Source of the DNA: JADJOY01 sp046331705 [NCBI: bacterium]
GTDB taxonomy: Bacteria > JADJOY01
Length of the DNA: 30,049 bases
Assembly (NCBI GenBank): GCA_046331705.1
Contig: JAXLQJ010000073.1
Coordinates: 1-30,049 of the forward strand
Reading direction: 5' to 3'
In this document: one piece after another, positions 6,728-15,216 of the stretch
Numbering within the stretch: the first letter of the stretch is position 1
Layout of the letters: each line of letters opens with the position of its first letter
Translations under genes and position numbers: made by a program
Notes under the pieces: generated by a model
Databases searched by the model: none
Told to the model about the DNA's origin: nothing
What the model saw: only the letters and a program-made list of their open reading frames with translations

Positions 6728-9259
6728 ATGCGAATCCTCACCCGAGCGCCATGGAGCGGTGCGCATCTCGTCACGCTGCTGACGCTCGCGTGTGCGTCCG
6801 CGGCCTGCAGCGGCTCGAACGGTGCCGCCAACCCCGCATCCGGCGCGGCGCGCGCGGAAGCGTTTCGCATCTCGAGTGAGTCCGACTTGATCGGTGGGCC
6901 CGCGGCGATCGCCGGTCTGGGCGACTGGATGATTCGCAACGACCGCATTCGCGTGATCGTGGAGGACGCCGGCCCTTCGATCGGTTTCGTCGGCGCCTTT
7001 GGTGGCGGCATCCTCGACGCGGATCTGGTACGGGGCGCGGACGAGCCGGGCAACGATCGCATCACCCAGACGTTCCCCGTGTTCCTGCCGCGGGGTGCCG
7101 AGGCCGAGCGCATCGAGATCGTCGCCGACGGCAGCGACGGCGGCGCGGCCGTGCTGCGCGTGACGGGGCACGACGGCTCGTTCAGCTTCCTTCAGAGCTT
7201 CGGCGACATCTCGATCCCGGATACGCCCCTCGACCTCGCCTTCACCACCGACTACGTGCTCGCACCCGGCGACGCGCACCTCACGATGCGCACCACACTG
7301 GCGAACCGCGGTTCCAAGCGCCGCACGGTGATCGTGGGAGACGTGCTGCTCTTCGGCTCGGACTTGCAGATCTTCGGCCCCGGGTACCCGCTCGACGACT
7401 TCCCCACCCTCGCCACCGTCGATCACCTGGTGGGAATCGGCGCGGGCGCGAGCTACGGCTACGGCACCGCCGCGGGAAAGCTGGTGGTGCCGTTGGTCGA
7501 CGCGTCACAGACCGGCGCGCTCACCAATGGGCTCAAGGGGCTGGCGATCGAGCCCGGCGGCGCGGCGAGCTACGAGCGCTGGTTCGCCCTCGGCAACGGT
7601 GACAGCGTGAGCGCCTCGGCGCAGATCCTGGCGCTGCGCGGCACGGCGACCGGCCACCTCGCGGGCCGCGTCACCAACTCCGACGCGACCGAGCTGGCGC
7701 GAGGAGCGTGGATCGAGCTCTACGGCGCGGACTCGTCCTTCCAGGGCCGAATCGACGTGGCGCCCGACGGCACGTTCGCCGCCGACCTCGTGCCCGCGAG
7801 CTACTCGCTGGTGGCGCGCGCATACGGCCGCCATCCGTCGAGCTTCGCCATGGCGGACGTGAGCACCGCTGCCACCACCACGCGAGATCTCGTCCTCGGC
7901 ACCACCGGATCGGTCGAGTACCGCCTCACCGCCAGCGGCGCACCGTCGCCCGGCAAGCTCGTCTTCGAGGCGTACGGCGAGAACGGCGCCTTGGATTCGA
8001 GTCTCGATCCCGACCTCGGCCCGCGCAACACCGCCGACGCGAGCGGCAACTACGTCTACAGCGCCACCGGCAGCGGCAGCGTGGCGGTGCCGCCGGGCAC
8101 GTATCGAGTCACGGTCATGCGCGGACCCGAGTACACGCTCAGCGTGACCGATCACCTCGAGGTCCCGGCCGGCGGCAGCGTGCCGCTCGCCGCCGACCTC
8201 GAGCGAGTGGTGGACACCTCCGGCTGGCTCGCCGCCGATTTCCATCAGCACTGCACCAACTCGGACGATTCGCCCGTGGGGCGGCGCGATCGGGTCGTGA
8301 GCAACGTGGCGATGGGGCTCGAATACGTCGCCAGCACCGACCACGACTTCGTGACGAACCTCGACCCGCTCGCCGAGGAGCTCGGCGTGGCGTCGATCTT
8401 CCACGCGATGCCGGGGAACGAGATCTCGACCCTCAACATGGGCCACTTCAACGCCTTCCCGCTGACGCCGGACCCGACCATTCCCGACGGCGGTGCGCTC
8501 GATTGGAACGGCCTCACCGCGGGCGAGATCTACGAGGCCGCCAAGCGCGACCCGGCGCACCCGATCACCATGCTCAACCACGGTCGCTCGGGGCTGCTGG
8601 GCCAGCTCGACTACGTGGGGTACGACCGCACCACCGGCAAGAGCGAGCGGCCCTTCTACACGAACTTCGATTCGATAGAAGTGAACCTGACGCCGGACCT
8701 GCTGCTCGACTGGTACAGCCTCCTGAACCAGGGCTACACCTTCACCGCGGTGGGCAACTCGGATACGCACCGCCTCAAGGGCAGCGAGGTCGGCCAGCTC
8801 CGGAACTACGTGCGCGTCGCGAGCGACGATCCGCGCGCGATCTCGCCGAAGACCCTCGTCGACGCCTTGCGCGCGCATCGCAGTCAGTGGACGTCGGGGC
8901 CGTTCCTGGTGCTGGAGGTGAACGACCAGGCGCAAGTCGGCGATCAGCTCACCGACACCGATCGCGTCGTGGACGTGCACCTGCGCGTGCTCGCGGCGCC
9001 GTGGGTGGACGTGGACTTCGTCGAGATCGTCGGCAACGGCTTGCCGCTCGCCCACCTCGACGTGCCGGCCTCGACCGCCGTCACCCGTCTCGATGCACGG
9101 CTTGCGCTGCGCCTCACCGAGGACACCTGGCTCGTCGCCACCGCCCTCGGCGACACCCGCGCCTATCCCGCCCAGCTCGAATCGCCCGCAGCGTTCACCA
9201 ATCCCATCTGGGTCGACGTCGACGGCAACGCCCGCTTCGATCCACCCGGGCTTTTCTGA
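6728..9259 (+). CDS. CehA/McbA-type metallohydrolase (PHP domain), exported, probably a lipoprotein
   Basis: 843 residues from ATG 6728. A basic N-terminus and hydrophobic stretch lead to Cys22/Cys27 followed by a Ser/Gly/Ala-rich linker, so it is exported and probably lipidated. A beta-rich N-terminal half includes a carboxypeptidase-regulatory-like segment (about 315-380). A PHP metallo-hydrolase domain starts near residue 499: ADFHQHC, STDHDF, PGNEISTLNMGHFN, LNHGR and GNSDTHRL provide the His/Asp ligands of a PHP metal centre. CehA and McbA, founding members of the family, hydrolyse carbaryl-type carbamates, but most relatives have no known substrate. It is divergent from the propeller-phosphoesterase. 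The open frame continues upstream of 6728, but that stretch has no signal peptide. Confidence 0.85.
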   Translation: MRILTRAPWSGAHLVTLLTLACASAACSGSNGAANPASGAARAEAFRISSESDLIGGPAAIAGLGDWMIRNDRIRVIVEDAGPSIGFVGAFGGGILDADLVRGADEPGNDRITQTFPVFLPRGAEAERIEIVADGSDGGAAVLRVTGHDGSFSFLQSFGDISIPDTPLDLAFTTDYVLAPGDAHLTMRTTLANRGSKRRTVIVGDVLLFGSDLQIFGPGYPLDDFPTLATVDHLVGIGAGASYGYGTAAGKLVVPLVDASQTGALTNGLKGLAIEPGGAASYERWFALGNGDSVSASAQILALRGTATGHLAGRVTNSDATELARGAWIELYGADSSFQGRIDVAPDGTFAADLVPASYSLVARAYGRHPSSFAMADVSTAATTTRDLVLGTTGSVEYRLTASGAPSPGKLVFEAYGENGALDSSLDPDLGPRNTADASGNYVYSATGSGSVAVPPGTYRVTVMRGPEYTLSVTDHLEVPAGGSVPLAADLERVVDTSGWLAADFHQHCTNSDDSPVGRRDRVVSNVAMGLEYVASTDHDFVTNLDPLAEELGVASIFHAMPGNEISTLNMGHFNAFPLTPDPTIPDGGALDWNGLTAGEIYEAAKRDPAHPITMLNHGRSGLLGQLDYVGYDRTTGKSERPFYTNFDSIEVNLTPDLLLDWYSLLNQGYTFTAVGNSDTHRLKGSEVGQLRNYVRVASDDPRAISPKTLVDALRAHRSQWTSGPFLVLEVNDQAQVGDQLTDTDRVVDVHLRVLAAPWVDVDFVEIVGNGLPLAHLDVPASTAVTRLDARLALRLTEDTWLVATALGDTRAYPAQLESPAAFTNPIWVDVDGNARFDPPGLF

Positions 9260-9390
9260 GCAGCGCTCGTACGGCCGTACACCCGGGCGAAGTGCGTCGC
9301 CACGTTGCGTCGAGGAGTTTCCGGCAACGGCGCGCCGCTCGACGGAGACCGCTCGCGAGTCGCGCGCCGAGTCGCCGAGCTCGATCCGGT

Positions 9391-10677
9391 TCAGCCGGCC
9401 GGGAGCGGGAACGCGAGCTCCACGTCGCGGTCCTCGGGATCACCGGAGCCGTCGAAGGGGTCGCGTGCAGCAGCGTCGGCGGAGATCCGGGCGCTCTCGC
9501 CGAGCGCACCGTGCGCGCGCTGCTCGAAGACGTAGGTGGTGAGGGTGCCGGTGCCGTCGCCGTTGCTGGCGATCTCGAAGACGCGGCCGTGTTGCGGCTG
9601 ATCGATGAGCGACGATCCCTGGATCTCCCAGTAGCCGGTGCCCGCCGCGCTGCCGAGATGCGCGGTGACCGAATGGATGTGTGTGTGGCCGGAGACGTGG
9701 GCGATCACCTCGGGGTGCTGAGCGAGCAACCGGCGCACGTCTCCGCCGTCGTGGACGCCGAAGGGACTGTCGAGGTCGGCGAGCCGGTGGTGGCTCACGA
9801 GCACGACGAGCTTGGCGCGGCTCGCGTCGAGCTCGTCACGGAGCCATCCGAGCTGCTCGTCCCCGATCGAGCCGTTGGCGCCGCCGCCCTCCTCGGTGGT
9901 CTCGAGCACCACGAGGCGGATGGCGGGGTTGCCGTCGCGGGGCGGCGCGGCGTCGAACGCGTAGTACGCGCGACTGCTGCGTGGGTTGCTGCCGTCGTAG
10001 CGAGGGTTGAGCCCGAAACCATGACCGGCGGCGATGCGCTCGCTGGGGTCGTGGCCGTCGCCGAAGAAGAGCGACACGAAATCGTCCATCTCCATGTAGT
10101 CGCCGGACACCACGCCGCTCGCGATGTCGGGCGGGATCACACCCAGCGCCAAGTCGTCGTGATTGCCGACGGTCTGAAGCCAAGGGACCCGTAGCTCGTC
10201 GAGACCGTCACGCGCCGCCGAGGCCTCGCTGGTGATCCCCGAATCCGCGCTGTCTCCGGTGCAGACCACGAACGCGGCCTCCGGGCTCATCGCGTTGATG
10301 GTCGCGACGAACGCCGCGAGCACGTCCACGTCGCGCTCTTCCTGCTCGGGGGCGCGCTGGAAGCCGCCGAAGCCGATCGCATCCCCGAAGTCGTCCACCA
10401 GCGACTCGAGGTCTTTCGAGAAGATCCGGAAGCTCTCGTCGGTCATGTGGATGTCGGTGAGCTGGACGAAGCGCAGCAGCACGCCTGCGCGCCCGCCCGC
10501 GCCGGGATTGGGGACGACCTCGAGATCGTTTCGGGCGATCAGCTCGGTGGGTCGCACGGGCGGATCGGCTGCGGGCTCGCTTCCGCCGCCACCTCCGCCG
10601 CCGCACGCGCCGAGGAGCAGCGTGAGGAGGATCACGGAACGGTAGGACCTGGTCGCATTCGATGCGCGGCGAACCAT
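9391..10677 (-). CDS. Calcineurin-like metallophosphoesterase lipoprotein
   Basis: 428 residues. The lipoprotein signal ends in LLGAC (Cys25) followed by a poly-Gly linker. All five metallophosphoesterase blocks are visible: QLTDIHMTDES, CTGDSADSG, VGNHDD, VLVSHHRL and SGHTHIHS, so a dinuclear metal site should be intact. The metal-binding spacing and an insert of about 100 residues between GNHD and SHH suggest a large-cap secreted phosphodiesterase or phosphatase. ATG at 10677 is preceded by AAGGGGG at good spacing; upstream in-frame codons encode no signal. It ends tail-to-tail with the PHP hydrolase gene 131 bp away. Probably periplasmic or surface-anchored; substrate unknown. Confidence 0.87.
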   Translation of the reverse strand: MVRRASNATRSYRSVILLTLLLGACGGGGGGGSEPAADPPVRPTELIARNDLEVVPNPGAGGRAGVLLRFVQLTDIHMTDESFRIFSKDLESLVDDFGDAIGFGGFQRAPEQEERDVDVLAAFVATINAMSPEAAFVVCTGDSADSGITSEASAARDGLDELRVPWLQTVGNHDDLALGVIPPDIASGVVSGDYMEMDDFVSLFFGDGHDPSERIAAGHGFGLNPRYDGSNPRSSRAYYAFDAAPPRDGNPAIRLVVLETTEEGGGANGSIGDEQLGWLRDELDASRAKLVVLVSHHRLADLDSPFGVHDGGDVRRLLAQHPEVIAHVSGHTHIHSVTAHLGSAAGTGYWEIQGSSLIDQPQHGRVFEIASNGDGTGTLTTYVFEQRAHGALGESARISADAAARDPFDGSGDPEDRDVELAFPLPAG

Positions 10678-11231
10678 GACGCCCCCTTGCGGGGACTCGA
10701 CTCGTTGCTCGCGAGTCGGCGCGAAGTGCGTTGCCCCGCCGATGGCCCTTCGAGGCTGCAAGGTCGCTGCCGCGCCGCGCGCGTCGCGTCGCGCGCGCAC
10801 GCCCTGCTTCCGAGCCGCACGAGCGGGTCACGCGGTTCGCCGCTGGCGCTCCGAGTGTCGCAGCGGTAACGAGCCGGGATGATCCGGGCCCGCGGCTGGG
10901 ATGGGGAAACCACGTACGCCCGCGTCGTCTCCGCCGCGACTGTCTGGTATTCGAGACGATGCGCGCTCGAGCGCCTCGCTGCACGTGATTCCGCGCGAAT
11001 TCGCGGAAGAACCGCGAGGTCGCGCGGGCCGCGCCGAGTCGCGCCGCATGCCGGCACATCCCTTGCTCGATCCTCGGGCGGGTTCGTATCCGCGCCGGCG
11101 CCTCTCGCGGGACCGGTGAGTCCGTTCGTCGCCTCCCGTGGCTGAGCACCGGCGCGCCGCGATGCCGCCGTGATCCTGGGCTCTGGAGGAGCGCGAGCGC
11201 GTCCTCACGCGCCGCTCCGGGAGGTGGCCAC
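10678..11231. other. Non-coding interval between divergent metallophosphoesterase and outer-membrane protein genes
   Basis: About 550 bp with no supported gene: short open frames on both strands are Arg/Ser-rich and lack ribosome-binding sites or recognisable domains. It should hold promoters for both flanking genes. The only clear structure is a perfect 7-bp inverted repeat at 10989-11008 (TTCCGCG-CGAATT-CGCGGAA). No T-tract follows it on either strand, so it is not a convincing intrinsic terminator. Confidence 0.55.
10989..11008. repeat. Perfect inverted repeat, 7-bp arms, 6-bp centre
   Basis: TTCCGCG (10989-10995), CGAATT, then CGCGGAA (11002-11008). It is about 225 bp upstream of the outer-membrane protein gene. 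It could be an operator or a chance palindrome in GC-rich DNA. Confidence 0.35.
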
Positions 11232-12419
11232 ATGAACCGGTCCAGCAGGTACTCCCATCCCGTTCTGGTGTTCTTCGGCGTGCTGGCGACGCTGACCGCC
11301 TGGTGCTCGACGGCGCGCGCCCAGGTGCCGATCGGCTGCACGATTCCCGATCCCACCACCGCGCAGCTCCAAGCGTGCTTCGAGTACTACGACTTCCAGT
11401 CGTCGTGCGCGTCGGCGGCGGCCAACTTCATCACCGATCGCGGCACGGGTCTCGGTGAGTTCGCGGGCTGCGGCACGCGTGGCGACTGCTATCCGCTCGC
11501 CGTCGACGCGGTCGGCGGCGTGTGTCTCGGCGGTGGTGCCGGCACCGGCGTCGCGGGCCTCGGAAGCACCGGCGACGTGGCGGTCGAGAACGTCGCCTCG
11601 GTGTTCTCGGAGCACGTGCTCGTGCCCGTGCTGCCCGACTCGTTGTCGGTGTCGAAGGGCAGCGGCGCGGAGTCCGTGGCCGGGGCCGGTGAAGGCGCCG
11701 GCGAGCCGGGCACGCCCGGCGGCGCCGTGAGCGGCGAGCGCTCGGTGCTCACGTTCAGCGCCGTGGATGCCAACGTGACCGTGGACTTCTGGGAAGCGAA
11801 GCCGATCGACGGCAGCACCTACCAGATCGCGCTCGGTTACGCGAGCACCACCCTCGGTGGGGGCACGTTCTTCGTCGACGGCGCGTACTCGCGTCTCGAC
11901 GGCGACGAGCTGAGCTGCAACAACACCGCGCGCGCCAAGCTCGGCTACCGGTGGGACCTCGGCGACGTCTTCCTGCTGGGGCTCTACGGCAACGTCGACT
12001 GGGTGGACACGAAGCCCGACGACGTCTTCTTCTATGGCGGTGGCTTGCTCACCGGGTTCCACTTCGATCTCGGTCCGGTGAAGCTCTCGCTCGGAGCCGT
12101 GGGCCAGGGGGTGTTGAGCAGCCTCGATCGCTCCGACGACAAGACCGACTACACGGTCTCGGTCGCGTACGGTGGTGGTGTCGGCATTCCGCTCTTCCAC
12201 TACTTCTCGTTCAACGCGCAGGCCTACCGCACGACCGCCTTCAAGCCAGGCGCGGACAGCGACTTCGAGGACGTCGGGTCGTTCACCACGCTCTTGGTCT
12301 CCGGCGACTTCGCCGTCAGCCCGAGCTTCGTGCTGAACCTCGGCTACCGGACCCGCTTCGAGATCGACAACTACGACACCAACGCCGTGATTCTCGGCAT
12401 GCGAGCCTTCTTCTTGTGA
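11232..12419 (+). CDS. Outer-membrane beta-barrel protein with a Cys-rich N-terminal region
   Basis: 395 residues. A Sec signal peptide ends at ARA-Q (about residue 33). Residues 34-100 carry six to seven cysteines (GCTIPDP, QACFEYYD, SSCAS, AGCGTRGDCYP, GVCLGGG), then a Gly/Ser-rich linker. From about 170 alternating hydrophobic/polar strands run to the end (YQIALGYAST, AKLGYRWDLGDVFLLGLYG, LNLGYRTRFEIDNYD), finishing with the aromatic-hydrophobic MRAFFL expected of a BamA-inserted barrel. ATG at 11232 is preceded by GGGAGG, a strong ribosome-binding site. I do not recognise a named family. An autotransporter-like or porin-like barrel of 10-12 strands is plausible. It converges with the CsgG-like pair downstream. 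Confidence 0.8.
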   Translation: MNRSSRYSHPVLVFFGVLATLTAWCSTARAQVPIGCTIPDPTTAQLQACFEYYDFQSSCASAAANFITDRGTGLGEFAGCGTRGDCYPLAVDAVGGVCLGGGAGTGVAGLGSTGDVAVENVASVFSEHVLVPVLPDSLSVSKGSGAESVAGAGEGAGEPGTPGGAVSGERSVLTFSAVDANVTVDFWEAKPIDGSTYQIALGYASTTLGGGTFFVDGAYSRLDGDELSCNNTARAKLGYRWDLGDVFLLGLYGNVDWVDTKPDDVFFYGGGLLTGFHFDLGPVKLSLGAVGQGVLSSLDRSDDKTDYTVSVAYGGGVGIPLFHYFSFNAQAYRTTAFKPGADSDFEDVGSFTTLLVSGDFAVSPSFVLNLGYRTRFEIDNYDTNAVILGMRAFFL

Positions 12420-12464
12420 GGCGTCGGCATGCGGCTCGGCGCGCGGCGATCCGTTCGGTGCGGG

Positions 12465-13202
12465 CTACGGCGACGGCTCGAGGCCCGAGCGCTCGATGCG
12501 CTTGAGCAGCTGCGGGACCGCCTGGTCGAGCGCGGATTGGGTGGCTTGGCCGATGGCGCTCTCGGCGAAATCGGCCTTGCTGTGACTGAAGAGCGTGCGA
12601 ACGTCCTCGTCGGAGAGCGCTTCGCCGACGGCGGAGGCCGGGATGAACTCGCCGGTCGCCACCGACGCGAAGCGCAGCTGAAGACCGAGGCGTGTCGTGC
12701 CGTGCGATTCGCCGCGCAGCCCCGTCACGTGCTCCTCGCGCCCCGTCGAGAACTCGAAGATCTCGCCGTACACGAGGAAATCGGGCACCTCGAGCCCTTC
12801 GAAGTGCTTCGGCCGGTAGAGATCGTCGCGATTGATCGCCTTGTCCCACTGGTCGACGATCCGCTCCACCACCGCCTCGCGTTCTTCCAGGAACCGGAAC
12901 CACCCGGAGTCGTAGAGCGCCTCCACGATCCGGTTCGAGAGCCCGAAGCCGAGCCGCTTGTCACGCAGATCCGGCCAATCGCGAACCACCTCGGGCGCCA
13001 GCCCGAGCCGCACCACTTGCACTTTGAAGGGCACCGGCGGCCGCGCCGCCGGCGCAGCGCCCGCGAGATGGCCCGCGACGTGGTGCTCGGCGATCGTCGA
13101 GGTGCTGGCGCAGCTCGCGGCGAGCAACGCGGCGCACGCGCGAACGATCGCGCGCGCCGGGTGTCTGCCGTGCGGAAGGGGACGTCCAAGACGTGCGTTC
13201 AT
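12465..13202 (-). CDS. CsgG-like lipoprotein A (second gene of a paralogous pair)
   Basis: 245 residues with a lipoprotein signal ending in LLAASC (Cys31). The mature part reads FKVQVVRLGLAP, then LRDKRLGFGLSNRIVEALYDSGWFRFLEE and DFLVYGEIFEF. This follows the CsgG/curli-assembly pattern of a starting strand, a helix naming the N-terminal of a low-copy secretin-like lipoprotein, a 'sgrFrvleRe' turn and a 'vdyvvyGevte' strand. It is clearly paralogous to the gene 6 bp upstream (LRVGFGLKDLVAEELYDAGRFRLTE). The ribosome-binding site GAGGGA overlaps the end of that gene. CsgG proteins form outer-membrane export channels, but many divergent relatives have unproven roles. Here no curlin genes are visible, so a channel is only a hypothesis. 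Confidence 0.72.
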   Translation of the reverse strand: MNARLGRPLPHGRHPARAIVRACAALLAASCASTSTIAEHHVAGHLAGAAPAARPPVPFKVQVVRLGLAPEVVRDWPDLRDKRLGFGLSNRIVEALYDSGWFRFLEEREAVVERIVDQWDKAINRDDLYRPKHFEGLEVPDFLVYGEIFEFSTGREEHVTGLRGESHGTTRLGLQLRFASVATGEFIPASAVGEALSDEDVRTLFSHSKADFAESAIGQATQSALDQAVPQLLKRIERSGLEPSP

Positions 13203-13208
13203 GGTCCC

Positions 13209-13850
13209 TCAGCGTGGGCGCATCAGCGCCTTGATGGCGCCGTCCACGGCGCCCGCGACCGCGTTGCCCACGGTGGTTCGATCGAAGACCGCCCGGTCGC
13301 CGCGGAACTCGAACGCCGCCGCCGTGGCGCTGGCGGTGGCGTCGCCGCGGCCCTGCTCACACCAGGTCGTCTGCATGGCGGGATCGCGAATGCAGACCTG
13401 CACCGTCACCTCCAGGCGATTGGTCTGCGTCGAGAACGGGCCGAGGGTCATGGAGGTGCGCGGAGACTCGAACGCGACGATCTCGCCGAACGCCACCAGG
13501 TCCGAGCCCGCCTCGCGCGCCATGCGGTCCAGCTCGCCCTCATCGGGCAGCGTCGCGCGCTGCCAGGTGTCGATCGCCACCCGGTCGAGCTGCTTGCGCA
13601 CCTCGGGCTCGATCTCCGTGAGGCGGAAGCGCCCGGCATCGTAGAGCTCTTCCGCGACCAGATCCTTGAGGCCGAATCCCACGCGCAGATCCGCGAGGCG
13701 CGGGTCGGAGACCGTGGACCGCACCCCGATCACCGCGATCGAGAGCCGGCTCGGACTCGTGAGGTAGCGCGGCTGGATCGACGTGCAGCCGGCCCAGGTC
13801 ACCAGCAGCCCGAAGGCGATCGCCGCTGAGGGTCGTGGAGCTCGAATCAT
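13209..13850 (-). CDS. CsgG-like lipoprotein B (first gene of a paralogous pair)
   Basis: 213 residues. The signal peptide ends in VTWAGC (Cys22). The mature domain reads LSIAVIGVRSTV, then LRVGFGLKDLVAEELYDAGRFRLTE and DLVAFGEIVAFES, the same strand-helix-turn-strand order as its downstream paralogue and CsgG-type domains. It ends with a Gly/Ala-rich helix (VGNAVAGAVDGAIKALM), comparable to the C-terminal helix of CsgG-like proteins. ATG at 13850 shares its CATG with the divergent FlgT-like gene, so the 5' ends overlap. It probably forms one transcript with lipoprotein A, 6 bp downstream. Likely outer-membrane lipoprotein facing the periplasm. Confidence 0.72.
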   Translation of the reverse strand: MIRAPRPSAAIAFGLLVTWAGCTSIQPRYLTSPSRLSIAVIGVRSTVSDPRLADLRVGFGLKDLVAEELYDAGRFRLTEIEPEVRKQLDRVAIDTWQRATLPDEGELDRMAREAGSDLVAFGEIVAFESPRTSMTLGPFSTQTNRLEVTVQVCIRDPAMQTTWCEQGRGDATASATAAAFEFRGDRAVFDRTTVGNAVAGAVDGAIKALMRPR

Positions 13851-13851
13851 G
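13848..13851. promoter_or_regulatory. Shared CATG: overlapping divergent start codons
   Basis: The ATG of CsgG-like lipoprotein B (13850-13848, minus strand) and the ATG of the FlgT-like gene (13849-13851, plus strand) sit in the same CATG. If both starts are right, each gene's promoter and ribosome-binding site lie inside the other's coding sequence. Confidence 0.5.
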
Positions 13852-15216
13852 AGGCTCGGAGATCTCACGCAAGTCAGGTGCCAGAACGCGAGCGCCCACC
13901 CGCGCGCCGGGGATCGCCGCCACCACCACCCTGCACAGTCGCTGCGGCGGACGAGCGCCCTGCGCGCCTGCGGGTGCGGTCTGATGCTCGCGACGGCGTT
14001 CTCCCTCGGGTGTGCAGCAGCGCCGGCACCGCTCACGGCGACCGAGACGCAGCGGATCGACGAGCGGGCCGCCTTGCCGCTCGCTTCGCCAGCGACGGGG
14101 GACGAGCAACAGGTCACCGTCGAGGGTCGCGCGCCGCTCGGCTCCGGCTCGACCGCATCGGCCCGCGACGCGGCCCTCGGCGACGGGATGCGCCACGCCG
14201 TCGAGCAGGTCGTGGGGACGCTCGTCGATTCCCGCACCCTGGTCGAGAATTTCGTCACGGTGCGCGACCGGATCTATTCCGCCTCCGACGGCTACGTGAG
14301 CCGCTACGACGTGCTCGCGGAAGGCGTCGAAGCGGACGGCCAGACGTACCACGTCCGGATCCTGGCCACCGTGCGTCGCGGCCGCGTGAAGGACGATCTG
14401 GCGAGCTATCGGATCTTGCAGGTCAAGACCGGCAGGAAGCGGGTGATGGTCGTCGGCGAGGCCGACCCGGCCGCCGAGATCGCCGCGCAGGAGGCGGCGT
14501 CCTACGTCGCCGCGGCCGTCGCGGGCGCCAACGCCGCGCTGGCGGAGCGGGAGTTCCGGGTCTTCGACGCGGAAGCGACGGCCAAGGTGGCCGCGCGCAT
14601 CGGTCTCGCCGCCGGCACGCAAGGCGAGAGTGAGCTGGTGCGCTCCGCGCTCGCGCAAGGCGCCGAGCTCTGCGTGCTGCTGGCGGTGGCGCCCGGCAAA
14701 CGCGCCGCCGCGGGACCGGGTCGATTCAGCATGGGTTACGCAACGGTGCGGGCGAAGGCCTTCGATGCCACCACCGGGCGGCTCCTGGGCGTCGGCTCGG
14801 GGGATGCGAGCGAGCGTGCGCGTACCGAGCCGGGACCGCAGGACTGGCTCCGCGCCGTCGGCGCGGCGGCGGACGGCGCGGCGCGCCTCGCCGTCGCGCG
14901 GGTCGCGCCATCGATGATACAAGCGGCCGCAGCGGTGGATCGCGATCTCGGCACGCCGTACCAGGTGGTGCTGCTCGGCTACCGCGAAGCGGACGTCGAT
15001 CGCGTGATCGAGTTTCTCGAATCGGCCGCCGATTCCAAGGGGTTTCGCGAGCTCGCGCGCCAGCCCGGGCACGTCGAGCTCGAGGTCTTCTGGAGCGATG
15101 TCGACACCACCGGCCTCAACCGGACGCTGCGCACGGAGATGAAGGCGCGCGGAGTCGAGCTGGTCACGAAGGATCAGGCGGGAAGCCGGATCGTGTTCGA
15201 GCAGCCAGGTCGATGA
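13849..15216 (+). CDS. FlgT/LPP20-like lipoprotein
   Basis: 455 residues from ATG 13849, which has GGAG about 9 nt upstream. The hydrophobic signal core with FSLGC (Cys55) lies unusually far in, giving a 45-residue polar leader; an in-frame CTG at 13942 would give a standard signal peptide, so the true start is open. Residues about 85-180 resemble the FlgT N-terminal/LPP20 module: EGRAPLGSGSTASARDAALGDGMRHAVEQ split over a strand and helix, then LVDSRTLVENF, a Tyr-rich turn and YHVRILATVRRG. A CsgG-like middle domain (RVMVVGEADP, REFRVFDAE, CVLLAVAPG) and a third small alpha/beta domain (from about 365) follow. FlgT supports the flagellar H/T ring, but no flagellar gene is nearby. It overlaps the next gene by ATGA. 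Confidence 0.7.
   Translation: MRLGDLTQVRCQNASAHPRAGDRRHHHPAQSLRRTSALRACGCGLMLATAFSLGCAAAPAPLTATETQRIDERAALPLASPATGDEQQVTVEGRAPLGSGSTASARDAALGDGMRHAVEQVVGTLVDSRTLVENFVTVRDRIYSASDGYVSRYDVLAEGVEADGQTYHVRILATVRRGRVKDDLASYRILQVKTGRKRVMVVGEADPAAEIAAQEAASYVAAAVAGANAALAEREFRVFDAEATAKVAARIGLAAGTQGESELVRSALAQGAELCVLLAVAPGKRAAAGPGRFSMGYATVRAKAFDATTGRLLGVGSGDASERARTEPGPQDWLRAVGAAADGAARLAVARVAPSMIQAAAAVDRDLGTPYQVVLLGYREADVDRVIEFLESAADSKGFRELARQPGHVELEVFWSDVDTTGLNRTLRTEMKARGVELVTKDQAGSRIVFEQPGR

Noticed and set aside
7505-9055. A 516-codon open frame on the minus strand
   Set aside because: Antisense to the PHP hydrolase; no ribosome-binding site or recognisable domain.
10678-11231. Small genes in the 550-bp gap
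   Set aside because: Open frames up to about 140 codons on both strands overlap each other, are Arg/Ser-rich and have no ribosome-binding sites.
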